From: Nageia nagi | Taxonomy: Eukaryota; Pinophyta | Length of the DNA: 64,000 nt | Assembly: GCA_050084985.1 (NCBI GenBank) | Contig: JBITNC010000001.1 | Span: forward strand, 74,958,001 to 75,022,000 | Direction of reading: 5' to 3' | Shown: positions 1 through 11,990 of the stretch, piece after piece | How the letters are laid out: each line of letters opens with the position of its first letter | Numbering within the stretch: position 1 is the stretch's first letter | The notes under the pieces: model-generated | Seen by the model: the letters and a program-made list of their open reading frames with translations, nothing else | What the model was told of the DNA's origin: nothing | The model's database searches: none | Position numbers and translations under genes: made by a program

Positions 1-402
1 AGTAGATATGGCCCTTCATCAAGCTTGTGAAGGTAAATGTGGTGGATACTTTAGTGCTACATTTGTTTATCAAACATTTATTAGACTAGGATATGATTGG
101 CCTACTATGCTTCAAGATTATGAATTGCATATCAAGATATGTGAACAATGTCAAAAGAATGCTAGCCTTCAATCTTTCGCTTCTCATGCTTTACATTATA
201 TTGTATCTCCTTGGCCTTTTTCTATTTCAGAACTTGATTTTATTGACAAAATTAACCTTATTTCAAGATATGACCATAAGTTTATCATTAAAACTATAGA
301 ATATTTCATAAAATGGGTGGAGCCTATACACATGAAGTCTACAAAAGGAGGTAAGACTATTGAATTTCTTATTGAGTTTATCATTTCTTGATATGGTGTT
401 CC
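1..402 (+). pseudogene. Ty3/gypsy integrase, N-terminal half (element A)
   Basis: This reads as the zinc-binding region and first half of the catalytic core of a retrotransposon integrase, the enzyme that inserts element cDNA into the host genome. The frame from position 8 shows an H-x3-C-type zinc finger end (ICEQCQ near residue 45), then PWPFSISELDFID, where WGMDFIG with the first catalytic Asp is usual, then HKFIIKTIEYFIKWVE and FLIEFIIS. The frame closes at 390 just before the next expected residues, RYGVP, and is interrupted at 402 by element B. The missing C-terminal half resumes at 19187. The rest of this element's pol lies left of the window. Sense strand is +, opposite to the inserted element. 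Confident as gypsy integrase; the Tat-like assignment is inferred. Confidence 0.85.
398..402. repeat. Target-site duplication GTTCC, left copy (element B)
   Basis: GTTCC here directly abuts the left LTR of element B and is repeated at 19187-19191 directly after the right LTR. Removing one copy together with 403-19186 rejoins the integrase frame of element A across the codons for RYGVP-YK, which independently confirms the insertion site. Confidence 0.93.
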
Positions 403-1245
403 TATTTACCCAAAAACCAACCCTACAAGCATGCAAAATAAGATATATTACAAGCAACAAAACTATTTATTGATCTTTGGTATAAACCTCAATTTTGATT
501 ACAAGTTTGCCTTGCATGGAAGGCTTAAGTACAATAGATGATATGGACCTCTTGGAGGCCTTATTTTCCACTATCTACAAGCTCCAAGTAATGATTTGAA
601 ACCTAAAAAAGAAATAGAATAATGTTGATTACTACTTTTTTGTTGATTCCTTGGATCCTCTTTGTTCAAATTAGTTGCTAGTCTTGTAAATCTACACATC
701 CATAAACAAACAACCCATCAAAACATTCTTGCTCATGCTATGAAATTAGAATAAATAAATATGAAATGAACATGCATAAAAAAATAGTAAATGCAATGGA
801 ATTAGCAATTTGGATGTAATTTAGTAGCATAAGGTTGAATTTAATCTTCTAATTCTTATCTCTTTTTCTCTTTGGGAAAGGTCTTATTTATTGATTTTCT
901 AAGGTAGCTAAAGTTTTTATTTTAGAGGAAAGGATGGCATAAAAAATCTCATCCAGCCTTGTCATAGGTTATATATATGTAAGGAATATGTAGGATCAAG
1001 GATGACTCATCCTTGATCCATTAGCTTGTTTCCTTTGGTGCCTAATTTTTCTATTTTTTTCTTTATATTTTCTATTTTTAGAATCACTAGCAATTACATA
1101 TCTAGCATTGATGATCAAAATCAATCATTGGTAATTGTACTTGATCACCAATGATCAATAAGCTTTAAGCAAATTTTACTATTTACTTAAATTTTTACTC
1201 CCTTCTTTTATTTATCGAAAGAGGAGTCATTTTTAGGTGTCTACA
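403..1245 (-). repeat. 3' LTR of element B
   Basis: This is a direct repeat of 18343-19186 with many point changes; for example, the stretches around 425-640 and 18364-18580 are nearly collinear. Read on the minus strand it starts TGTAGACACC at 1245 and ends TGGGTAAATA at 403. The terminal TG is intact here, while the other copy has mutated to TA. It contains a GATCACCAATGATC-like palindromic motif near 1145. Confidence 0.93.
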
Positions 1246-1260
1246 TTTTGCCCCTTTTTT
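1246..1260 (-). promoter_or_regulatory. Polypurine tract of element B
   Basis: On the minus strand AAAAAAGGGGCAAAA immediately precedes the TGTAGACACC start of the 3' LTR. Position and composition are those of a plus-strand DNA synthesis primer, and it fixes the element's orientation. Confidence 0.88.
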
Positions 1261-2217
1261 GAAATACCCAACATTTTATAGGTGGCAATTATTTCAAAAA
1301 ACTAAGCCTATATGAGAGAGGGTACAATCAAGTCTTGGACTTATTTTCCTTGATCTTAGGTCAAGGTTTTGAATTAAATTATTCTATATGAATAAGCTAA
1401 ATTTGAGTGATTGGATTATGACTAAATCCATTTTTTGTTATTTTGCATTTGACATGTTTTGAAAGAAATAAGGATTATAGTACAAGGTATAACTTAGGTA
1501 GTTATCACTATATCATTGTGTTGTGTTGGATGGATATAGACAAACTCTTAGCCATCAGCTGTATTCCATAGCTAGCATGTGATAAAGAAGCTCCCTTATG
1601 AATACAAAGCTTTGATCATTATACTCTTGTCCTAATAGGTGGATTACTTGATGATCTTGCAAAAAAGTTAATCCAACAATTTTAATCACATCCAAACCTA
1701 TCCTTCTTTTATCTATAAAAATAAGGGTCATTTCTCAAATTTAGAGTTATTCAAGAGTTTTATTTTTTCCAAAAACACTTGGTTTTAAATTAATTTAACA
1801 AGTAGAGAACTCATATTGATTTTTTCTTTGACATATTTTTTAATTTTTAAGATTTTATACATATATTTTTATTTATTATTATATATTTTTATTTATTATT
1901 ATTATTTACATGAGGTATGAAAGATAATTTTCCTAATGTTACCTTATAACGGACCCATAGCACGAGTATTTCATTTGGATTTTAGAAAATGAGCATTTTA
2001 AGTATCTTATATTTTTATGATGGTTCTAAGCTGAGTTTATGCAAGGAAGAGCTTTTAATAACTCATTTTATCATTTTTTCATTCTTTTTTTTTTGGAAAA
2101 AAGAACAAAGAATATATGTATGAGAGCGCTAAAATGGAAGGCTCAAATACATTTTTTCTTTTTGGGGTTCTTTGATAATTTTTTATTTTCAGAATTTTTT
2201 ATGATTTTTTAGGTCAC

Positions 2218-2335
2218 CAACGATCTCGTACAAGTTGTCGATGATCTTGTAATAGTTGTCCACAATATTGTACTAGTTGTTGGTGATCCTTATAGATCAT
2301 TGGCTCTTGATAATAAATTGTTGGTGTTTGACTAT
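2218..2335. repeat. Degenerate ~21-bp tandem repeat in the 3' region of B
   Basis: Three to four consecutive ~21-bp units begin GTTGTCGATGATCTTGTAA or close variants, for example GTTGTCCACAATATTGTA and GTTGTTGGTGATCC. They are rich in GATC and ATGATC. A similar unit array occurs in element C at 44776-44882. The function is unknown. Confidence 0.7.
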
Positions 2336-2844
2336 GTAAGGGTTTAAAAAGAAAAAGGTTTGTTGTCACTTTCTTATTGACCTTTTAGTGGCTAGTCAAA
2401 GTTCTATAACTACTCTACCCCACTTTTTTGAAGTTTGACCCTATGCTTTGTCATTTTTACCACTCTTGTGAGCTAGGATCCCACCATGAAGATGCCAAAT
2501 GCCATGAAAGAGGCCCATGAGAGAAGAGGTAGGGGTTTAAAAATCCTCTTTTTAATTTTTTATTTATTAATTCATTTTAACTCTATTTTTGAAAAAATAG
2601 GAACCATAGAATACTTAGGAATATTTTATAGGAGTTTTTTAATCATTTAGATTTTCATTTAGGATCCTTTTTTTAAGTATTTTTAAAAATTTTAAAACCC
2701 TCAACCACATTCACCACCTAGATTTGAAGGGTTTCAAGGTTGTTGATGTTTGAGTAATGAATGCTTACGATTCTAAACCCTAATTAGTCGATTGCTAGTG
2801 TTTTACAATAGGTTAATTTTTTTTACTTATATTATTATTAATTA

Positions 2845-4830
2845 TTGTTAGGTTCATGACATATTCAAGCCTAGAGGGAGATATCCTCATATACTTGAGG
2901 ATGGCCATGTTTTATTGACTACCATAGATTAGAATTTTCTTTACATTGTTAGATTTGGAGTTGGGCCCCACATGGGTCATATTCATTGGGATTATCCATT
3001 ATTGGTAGCCCTGTTAGAGAGATGGGATTCCTTGATTGGTACCTTACATCTTCCTATAGGGGATATATTTATTACAATGGAGGAAATCCATCATTTATAT
3101 TATTTACCTATTCAAGGTCAACAAATTCAGCATGCATTAGATTGAGATTTAGTGCATCTTGATATTATAGTAGTCTATGGTGCAAGTGCAATTGATGGAG
3201 TTATAGATGCAATGTTTTTTGGGGGTATTCCATACTTTAGGTATTGGAAGAAGGATCAACAACATCTCCTTAGAGCCTCCTATTTGATGGGGCTTATCCA
3301 ATGTTATGCTCTCCCAAATACTAGCAATGGGAGGTTTCCTTGGTTTTTATTGGATGTAGTGGTCGATATGCTATAGTAGTGGATAATATATGCTTAAGCT
3401 CCCACATTATTAGCCTAAATATATTGAGAGTTATTCTTTTGTTCTTTAGTCCAAAGAGCCTCATTATCAATCACTATCACTCTTCAAGCATGGGCCTATG
3501 AGCATATACATGTAGCTCATCCTTTAGGGATTCCAGTGCTTGGTTTTGATACCCACATAGCTTATCCAATTAGCATCATGCACTAGTGAGAGGACTTTTA
3601 CATTCATATTTTAAATGGAATTTGATAAGATGTCACCTATTATCAGAGGATGATCACTCACCTTATTCTATACCAGGTGATATTCTAACCCTAATATGGT
3701 TACTCAATTTGGGACAAGCTCATAGCATGATTGATGGGCATTAGGTAAGCTAGAGTTCTCAATAATAAAAGAACTAAGTTCTTAGAGTACTTAAACTTTG
3801 AGCATGTGCACCATTAGTTTGGTTTGGTGCAAGATGTTCCATCAGCACCTCTACATTTTTTGAGAGAGGGTAAGCTGCTAGTTGAGGGGATTCAACCCCT
3901 AGTTTATATAGAGCCAAATATTACATAGGAGGAGCCTCTAATAAAGGATTTAGGTGCTGATGATGTGGGTGTGATTGATACTTTTAATGCTAGCGGTAGG
4001 TGGAGCTAGAGGCCAAGGATAGTGGTACATAAGAGCATAGAGTACATTAGAGAGTAGCTAAGCCTAAGGTGGTTATTGAGGCTAGGGAGGATGTTGAGGA
4101 GCATATGGGCAAGGAGAGGGTTGAGGAGTAGGTTGCCAAGGAATAGGTGATGGATGAAATAGAGGGCATAGCTAGCTAGGGTGAGAATACTAAGGTAGGT
4201 ACTTCTACCATAGGTGCAAGGGGAGGTGGAGCTCCTCCTCCATAGGTATTTAGCATTGATACACTCTTGGGAGATATATAAGAGTTGAGATACCAATTTC
4301 CTTAGCTTAGTGCCCATATGTATCAATATCAAGATGAGAGAGATAGATATCACTAATAGAGGGATGAGGCTCAAGCCTCTTCATAAGGTGGAGGAGCCAA
4401 TACATCTATAGGCGAAGTTGGTCAACCATCAATATTTATTCAAAGGATTCTTTAATAGAGGGATTATTACTCCTCTATTATTCATACATGGTGGATAGGG
4501 GTACCTCCATACATTTTTGGCATGCTCTATTCAATCCCTCCTATCACATACATCCCTATAGATATCTTAGTTTATTAGGCACCTAGTGGAGTTTAGCAAA
4601 CTACCAGTACTCAAGGTAGGGTTGTTAGACCTATCACATCTCACAACCATTGTAGTAAAGGTGGGGTTTCTTCATAACACCCAATGGGATCATCTGATAT
4701 TCATAGAGTGACTTGGGTTACAAGTCCTACATGTTTAGTGGGAACTACTCACCCTAGACAAGATAGAGTTGGTAGTCCTACAGATGGTGGAGAGGGTAGC
4801 TCTTGAGGGTATTTTAGTGATAGAGTTACT
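2845..4830 (+). pseudogene. Antisense plant mobile domain (PMD) gene inside element B
   Basis: Read on +, opposite to gag-pol, frame 2 from about 2882 to 3730 gives a PMD-like protein broken by stops. Landmarks are HWDYPLLVALLERWD (from ~2999), then GTLHLPIGDIFITMEEI and LPIQG (3035-3115), which match the family pattern ALxERW...THTFHLPxGExTxTLEDVxxLLxLPVxG. Next come DIIVVYGASAIDGVID and FLLDVVVDML (3152-3376) and LQAWAYEHIHVAHP (~3490). PMDs occur in plant nuclear proteins of the MAIN/MAIL1 type and in plant transposons. The C-terminal ~300 codons (3800-4830, partly in another frame) are rich in charged, Gly, Pro and Ser residues. Most stops are TAG or TAA where Gln is plausible. Antisense extra ORFs are known in some Tat elements such as Grande. 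The exact ends and start codon are uncertain. Confidence 0.75.
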
Positions 4831-5879
4831 TATTCTTATATTTCATGTTAGACATATGAGTTTTATCAAACTATGTTATTTATTATTTAAGATCATGGAG
4901 GGCATGATCATTTTATATGTTTAAACATGTTATTTGTGGGCTTATTATTTGATGACCTTATCTATTTTTTGGATCATGGTAGTCATGATTGATGGTTAGA
5001 TTTTCTATATGGATGGGATGGATGGCTTATGTGGTAGACACTTGGTTATATATATATATATATTGGTGATAGCTTTAAACTTTTACATCTATGTTTTAAT
5101 TATCATGTTAATGTATGTTTATGTTTATATGTTTTCCAAATGTATGTGTTTAAAATGGAAATGTATGAGAGTTTATTTTTCATGTTTTCATTTAGTTTTA
5201 ATACATTATTTATGATATGTTTCATAAATGCAAAGTTATATTATATTTATATAGGAATGTTATGTTTGTAGAATAGGATTTGATTTGTAGGAGAATGGAA
5301 TTAGATGCATCATTTTTTGTTTCCTTGGCTACTTTTATACATTGTTTTGAACATAATATACTGGTATAAACATATGTTATATCATGAATAATATGAATGC
5401 ATGGATGTAAAACACAAACAAGATTTACAAAACACTTTATAGATGTAATAATGGATACACATAGATGTACATGGACAAATAGTATATGAATGTAAAATGT
5501 ATGAAACTTTAAATGACCTAAGATTTTTATGAATGACATAATAACTTCGACATCAATCTTAATGCTTTGGTAACTTATCAAGTTTTATAATAATAATAAT
5601 AATAATGGTATGGAATGAATGAATGTATAAATAAAGAAGTGTAATGAATAACAACTTCAATACCAAGTTTCATTAATTAATCTCCTACTTTAATCTCATC
5701 TACAAGGGATTATATAAAATAAGGTCATAATATACTTAATTTTACCATAAACACAAGTGTGTGCAATGATATTCCTTTCCTTCTATTAACATTTTCAAAC
5801 TAAATACCTCAAGATTATAAATTATGAGATATGATTTTTCTTTTTATAAGGTATGCTTTAGTTACCAAAAAGCATCCAT
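4831..5879. other. Non-coding, AT-rich stretch in B
   Basis: No protein family is recognisable on either strand. It contains short runs of TA (5050-5063) and AAT (5588-5604) and GT/AT-rich sequence. The short open frames seen here have no family signature. Confidence 0.5.
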
Positions 5880-6075
5880 AACCCTAGTGAAGGTTAACCC
5901 CTTCATCCCATTATAGCCTTGCTCTATTACTAGCCAGGCATCCATAGCCCCAATAGATGATACTGCAATGGCCCAAGAATTCTACATTTTACTTTCTTAT
6001 CTTTCTTTTTTTTTTTGGTTTCTTTTCTCCTATCCTAGCTCTTGGGTTCAAAATGAAGCAAAAAGTAAGAGAACC
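5880..6075 (-). other. Block conserved with element C (3' region)
   Basis: Read on minus, it runs from AACCCAAGAGCTAGG through an A-rich run, then TTGGGCCATTGCAGTATC, GGGGCTATGGATGCC, TAGAGCAAGG, GGGATGAAGGGGTTAAC and a second copy of GGTTATGGATGC. The same series of landmarks in the same order is at about 51150-51340 on + in element C. Neither strand is clearly coding. Conservation between elements that otherwise differ in this region suggests a cis-acting role or a structured RNA segment, which is inference. Confidence 0.65.
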
Positions 6076-9000
6076 ATACTCATATTTATACTCAATAAAT
6101 ATTCAATTCTTGATTGTTTCAAGATCTTAATGTGAAAAAGTGTATGAGCCTATCATAGTTATGTCTTTTTATCATCCTAAGTTTTTGCAATTTCAACATA
6201 GTATCTTTCAACAAAAACCAAGCATGAATAGAGTATTCATTGCCTACTTATTTATTTATAAATACAGCTATATATATAGAGAAATATTATATGGATGTAT
6301 GTATGTTATATGGATACATATAACTTAATTAGTTTCCTTCCTTATAATGATTAATATCTAATAACTATGACATTCAAGGTGAAATACTAAACATTTATGA
6401 ATAGAGTGGAGTGAAATGAATATAAGGGTAGCACACCCAATAGCCAAGACACTTCAAAAGTATATCTTCTAAGTATATATACATATATACATTTTATTTT
6501 AATCTTTGTGGTTTTATATTTTTTATGAATTTTTTTTAATTTTTTAATTTTTTTGTATTCTTTATTTTTTTCCAATATTTTGTAAATGAATAAAAATCTG
6601 CATCAAATCATCATAAGTGAAAGGATGGAAATGATAATGGATTTAAATGGTATGATCAATGACCCACTACTAGAATCATAGGTGATAGACACAAACAACA
6701 TGAAATCCTAACACTAAAGGTTTATAGATAATAGATTAGCTATCATGACATCATCAAAAATATCTTCTTTAAGATGCAAAAGATGCAACCCATGGAACTT
6801 AATAAATATAACTACCAAAGGTGTAACAAGAGCATCAATCATAATCCTCCATATAAAATCAGGTTTGGAAAGCATGCAAATGAGATTTTGGAGAAACTCT
6901 TCATCAAGTATATCATATATTATACAAGTTTCTTAATAAGGTTTGTGGTCAATAAACATCTCTATTTAATGAGAGTTTTTGAGGGCATCATAGGCTCTAT
7001 CATACTTTTCTAGAGTGATGGTTAAGGCTACAATAGATAAATTTTGATTTTGTATACTCTCAAGAAATTGGTGAAAATGATCCTAATTTAACTCTATAAC
7101 TTGGATAGGGTCTCCTAGAGGGCCACTAGGAAATGTACAAGGTGACTAGAAAATGCAAAAGGGTGTTAATTCCCATGGGATATGAGCATCATAGTGTGAA
7201 GATCCCTCATGCTAATGAGTAGGAGAACTAATGCAATGTGGATGACTCATGATGTTAGATGTATGCAAACCAATCACCTACAATGTCAAATGCAAATATT
7301 TTTTAGAATTTTGTAAGAAGTTTTTTAAGGACAAAAAATATGTACACACACACATTTATTCATACAAGAAAACTTTTTAATAATTTTTTGAATTATTTAC
7401 ATATGTTTTTATTGATTATATTTTTTATTTCTTTTTTTAAGACAAAAAAAGTTTTTACAACTCCCCAATGACAATTATTCCCTTATTTTTTATGAAAAAA
7501 ACAACCTTTAAGACTCAATAAATAGAAGTGTGGAGGTTGAACTAAAAAATGAGCAGATCATAATCCTCAAATGGATGGGATACAAAATGAGTGGCAAGAC
7601 AAGTGGATGATACTTGAAATTCTTAATAATGTGTTCTAGCTTGGATGATAATGTTGAGGCCTCATCATTCTTAATAAGTGGAAGGTGAGATGGAATTTCT
7701 AAAGACTATGGAGATTGAGAGGGGAAAGTAATGATGTGAGGGGGATTGCACTCTAAATGAGATATTGGACATACTCTTTTTTCACTAGATTAACTACAAC
7801 CTCACTCTTTCTTTGGTTAAGGCATTCGAAGGTCCTTTGAAACCTTGGTTTTATATTAGTTGGATTATTTTCATAATAATTTTTACTAAATAGTGAACTA
7901 TAATCATATATGATTTCATTGTGTTGAATTGAATAGGTATTTTAATCCAACACCAATTCATTGATAACTTTAGTTAGGGAGAATGACCTTCCATGGAATC
8001 AAGGGGTCATATGATCCACATAATTTAATAGGATCCTAGGTCTTTCATAATGCCAATGCAAACAAAATAGGTGGATCTAATTCATTAGGGAGTCAATTTC
8101 CATCCACATATCCTTTGCTTCCATCTCAATTATTGCTTTAAAATCATTAATTTTTAAGTCCTATGCATTATTTCCTCATTGATTATAAAAATTCATGGCT
8201 ATAACTTCTTGAATTTCTTTTGGTAAAGCAAAGAATTGGGATATCTCAGTGTAGGGACACTTTCTCAATGCTTGCATATAGCGATCTTGGGGATATCTAC
8301 CAACAAAATCATGACCCATAGAACTAACTAATAATTTTGTTTGTTCATTAATTTTTAGATTTCTTGGTATTAAGGCTCTTATTTTACTATTTCATGTAGG
8401 AGAATTAGGGAACCTTGACCTAACTCAAGAAAAAATGCACACATCTAATTGATCATTGAGGCTTACAAACAAACACTATGTAAAATTCATAAACTATCTT
8501 ATGACAACAAAGGTATCTTATCATTTGGTCTACCCATGTAAATAGGAAATCCTCATTCGACCAAGTATTAATCACTCTATCTTGGATCCAATTATTGAAA
8601 AAATAATCAATTATGATCCTAGGGTTTGATGTAGGCCAATATCAACCAATAATTTTATCATTCAAACTTGAGTGAAATAATATGTATGACTCAAATAATA
8701 CATGGATTTATCTACATAGATTTCCAGGTTATCTTCTTGAACACTTATCTTTCATCCTTGATATCTTTTTAGTGATAAGTTTAAGGCTAGGGCTCTCTGT
8801 AAATTGACAAGTAGATGGAGGAAATTCCTATTCTAGAAGAAGCATGCAAGGATAATTTGGTTATAGCCCTATCTCCCAAGTATCTCAATTTATTGCACCA
8901 AGATGTTTCTTAAATGCCACTCTCATATGCAATTAGGTGTATGCTTTTGTTCTTTTTTTATTTCATTTTGTGTTTCAAATACATTAAATATGTATAAGTC

Positions 9001-9149
9001 TCAAGAAAAGTGCTCTTGTTATTTTTGAACTAAAATACTTATTTACAATATATACAATTTCCAATTAAAAAAGTTTACTAACTATATAAAGGACAAAGGT
9101 GCATGATATTTATAGGTTCACACTCTTCATTACCTTATATATCAACTAA
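6076..9149 (-). other. Long region of B between integrase and conserved block, unrecognised
   Basis: No domain could be recognised. On minus between about 8890 and 7500 there are pieces that read like decayed coding sequence, such as CPYTEISQFFALPKEI (~8253-8206) and WPTSNPRIIIDYFFNNWIQ (~8636-8580), but stops occur in all frames. The position after integrase is where Tat-clade elements often carry an additional sense ORF, so a very decayed one is possible. The small + frames at 6745-7013 show no family signature. The stretch 6480-6580 is T-rich. Confidence 0.35.
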
Positions 9150-10215
9150 ATTATAAGCTCTAGACCCAAATTTTCTTTTATTCATATAGGGGCCTAACCA
9201 GTTAGGAGCAAACTTGTCACAAAGTTATCTTTCCATTATATAAGTTTGTTGGTTTTATTTTAAAACCAAATCCCCTATATTAAATTCATGAATTATGACC
9301 TTTTTATCAAAATCTAATTTAATACAATTTTGATAAGTAGGCAAATGTTCTAACACATTGACTCTTCTTTCATCAAACTACTTCATCTATGATATAATCT
9401 TGTAAGGTAATTTGAAGATAAGGAATTTCTATTTGCAAGGGTAATACTGCTTCTACCCCATAAACTAACGAAAATGGAGTTTCCCTAGTAGAAGTTCAAA
9501 TACTAGTTCAATAAGCCCATAATGCATGTGGAATTCTTGCATGCCAATCTCAATGAGATTCATCAATAGTTTTCAATAAAATACTACAAATAGTTTTCTT
9601 TTTGGCTTTACTTTGACCATTCTCTTGAGGATAATAAGGGGTTGAGGAGCTTAACGGATACAATATCCTTTACATAAAGCTTGAACTTCCTTGTTTTTGA
9701 AGTTTTTTCCCATTATTAGTGATAATTTGAGCTAGGTTTCCAAAACAACATATAATATGGTTTTGTATGAATTCTACTATCTTTGGTCCCTTTGTTGAAA
9801 TCATAAGGATAGCTTCTACCCATTTCATAAGATACTCTATAGCATTTACTATAAACTTATGACCTCCTGAGGAAATAAGAGAGATTTGGACTATTAAAAC
9901 TAGTTCCCATCTAGAAAAATGACCATAATGATTGCATGGGTTGTAATGTATGTGAAAGTTGATTAAATATATTTGTGTGTTGTAGATATTTAACACACTT
10001 TCTAACATATTCCATACAATCATGTTCCATAGTATATCTCATACAAATTAATCATTTTGTAATTATAGAGCCACTAAAATGTCCTTCACAAATTCCATCA
10101 TGTGCACATGAAATGGCAATTTAATCAACCCATTGTAAATATCTTAGCAATATTCAATCAAAACCCCTATGGTATAGGACATCTCCTATCATGCAAAATT
10201 GAAAAGCTTTTATTT
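9150..10215 (-). pseudogene. Integrase of element B
   Basis: Read on minus, this is a decayed Ty3/gypsy integrase. The clearest open piece (10023-9670) has GGHKFIVNAIEYLMKWVEAI then FIQNHIICCFG and IITNNGKK, which correspond to the core stretch around the second catalytic Asp (the FG-P-I-x-DNG region; Asp is replaced by Asn in TNNG here). Upstream to ~10215 is the decayed zinc-binding part. Downstream (9660-9180) are matches to the region around the third catalytic Glu and to the C-terminal GKF-x-PNW-like segment near 9190. Stops and frame changes make it non-functional. It follows the aRNH domain, the normal Tat order. Confidence 0.82.
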
Positions 10216-10231
10216 TGAATGATTTCCTAGA

Positions 10232-11230
10232 TTATTTTGTTAAGTCTTTAGGTAATACCCCATCTCTTAAGAATTTGAATAGTTGCATATGCCACAAATT
10301 TTTTTCTTCCATTGCAATATCTAGGACTACATGTTCAACTTCATTTGATTCTATTGAAGATTGGGTGATTTGGATAATTTCAATAGGGATCATTTTTTGA
10401 TTAGGGTTTATGGGCATCAAAGATCCAATGGAAGCCATAGCATTAGCAAACCTATTAGTTGATCATGATACTGCCTCTAAATCATATTTTCAAAAGATGA
10501 TAGAAGATTATTTACTAATCTCTTATATTTTTGCAACAAAGGTTCCTTACATTGGAAGATTTATTTAACTTGGTTTATGATTAACAATGAATCACCAATG
10601 AATTTAAATTTTTTCAAATTTAATTTTATAGTGGTTAATAGCTAAGATTAAGGTTTCATACTTAGCATTGTTTTATGTATAGTGAAAGTTAAGTTTAAAC
10701 AAATAGGGTATGGGAACCCCTTGGGGTGTAATGAATAAAACACCCATACACCCACTTTTCTCACATCTTGATCCATCAAAATATATTACCATATCCCAAT
10801 CTTCTTTAATTTTTATAGGAATTTCCATTTCATCTAATTGGAATACATGTTCATCTAGTAATTCTATAATGAATGGATTATCATTAGATAATGGTTCTTC
10901 AGTGAGATAGTATACTATGACTTGTCCTTTGATTATTTTATGACTTACAAAGAGAAAGTCAAATTCAGTTAGATACATGATCCATTTAGATGTTCTTGCA
11001 TTTGAATAAGTTTTATTTATCATATATTTCGAAGGGATTGCTTTAGCAATTACATACATGGTATGGTTTAGCATGCAATGTCTTAATTTTTTAGTTGTGA
11101 ATACTACTGCTAAACACAAATTTTCTAAATACATGTGTTTAATCTCATAGCCAACCAAAGTTTGACTAAGATAATATATTACTTATTCTTTACTATTTTC
11201 ATTCTTTTGAGCAAGCATGGTTCCTAAGGC
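10232..11230 (-). pseudogene. RNase H pair of element B: RT-linked RNase H end plus aRNH
   Basis: Two domains lie in series on minus. The frame 11158-10673 starts with VGYEIKHMYLENLCLAVVF, TTKKLRHCML, YMINKTYSNARTSKWIMYLTEF and KIIKGQVIVYYL, the C-terminal part of the RT-linked RNase H and its connection. It is followed by DWDMVIYFDGSRCEKSGCMG and FITPQGVPIPYLFKLNF, the start of the second, archaeal-like RNase H (aRNH) typical of Tat elements. Decayed aRNH continues to ~10232. RNase H degrades the RNA strand of the RNA-DNA hybrid during reverse transcription. The N-terminal part of the first RNase H is missing (see the deletion at ~11231-11305). Confidence 0.85.
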
Positions 11231-11990
11231 TATTTCTATAGTTGATATATGCAACAAGAATAGTTCTTATGTTCTAGTAATCAATCAAATATTGTGATAA
11301 GCACTTTAGGATGATCTTCCTATATTTTTTGATTTAGCCAATACATCATCTATGTAATCTTCTATGATATCATGCATGTAATCATGGAAGATGTACATCA
11401 TGTCTCTTTGATAGGTAGTTCTAGCATTTTTTAATCCAAAAAGCATTACTTTGTAATAAAACATTCCCCATAGTGTTGTGAATGTGGTTTTATGTTGGTA
11501 TTCTAATGCTACCTTAATTTGGTTATATCCTAAAAACCCATTCATGAGTGACAACATTTTATGTCCTATAGTAGAATCAACTAAGCTATCTATGTTTGAT
11601 AGGGGAAAGTCATCCTTAGGGCATGTTTTGTTTAGGTATCTAAAATTTATGCATATTTGAATCTTCCCAATGGATTTTTAAACTAGTACCTTATTATAAT
11701 TATAATCAGAATAATCAATTAGATTAATAAACTTAGCTTCTAGAAGCTTTTGTAACTCTTATTTTACCATCAAGGCAATTGTAGGATGCATTCTTCGTAG
11801 ATTTTGTTTAATAGGTTTTGCACCTTCCTTTATACCAAGATTATATAATACTAAATTAGGATCAACTCCAAGCATATCAGCATATGAACATGTGAATATT
11901 TCCTATTTTTCTTTAAGTATTGTAATGAACTCTTTTCTTTCATCTTTAGTAAGGGATTTTCCTAATTGAATTATTTTAGGGTTTTTAGGT
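11231..11990 (-). pseudogene. Reverse transcriptase of element B (truncated at thumb)
   Basis: On minus, the RT fingers and palm are readable from ~11990, with the catalytic region in 11557-11306: GYNQIKVALEYQHKTTFTT, then MFYYKVMLFGLKNA and DYIDDVLAKS, where YIDD is the polymerase motif (YxDD). Upstream pieces include LNKTCPKDDFPL and the IDSLVDSTIGHKMLSLMNG region. Directly after YIDDVLAKS the sequence reaches the late RNase H segment (TMLAQK near 11215) within ~90 bp, where the family has several hundred bp of thumb, connection and early RNase H. An internal deletion is therefore likely. The protein would make cDNA from element RNA; this copy is dead. Confidence 0.87.

Noticed and set aside
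4006-4374. 122-codon open frame on minus
   Set aside because: It is antisense to the C-terminal part of the PMD pseudogene, which explains the open frame. Its hydrophobic product has no family signature.
5222-5581. 119-codon minus frame
   Set aside because: No conserved motif, repetitive Ile/His/Val composition in AT-rich DNA, and inside the 3' region of element B. Not supportable as a gene.
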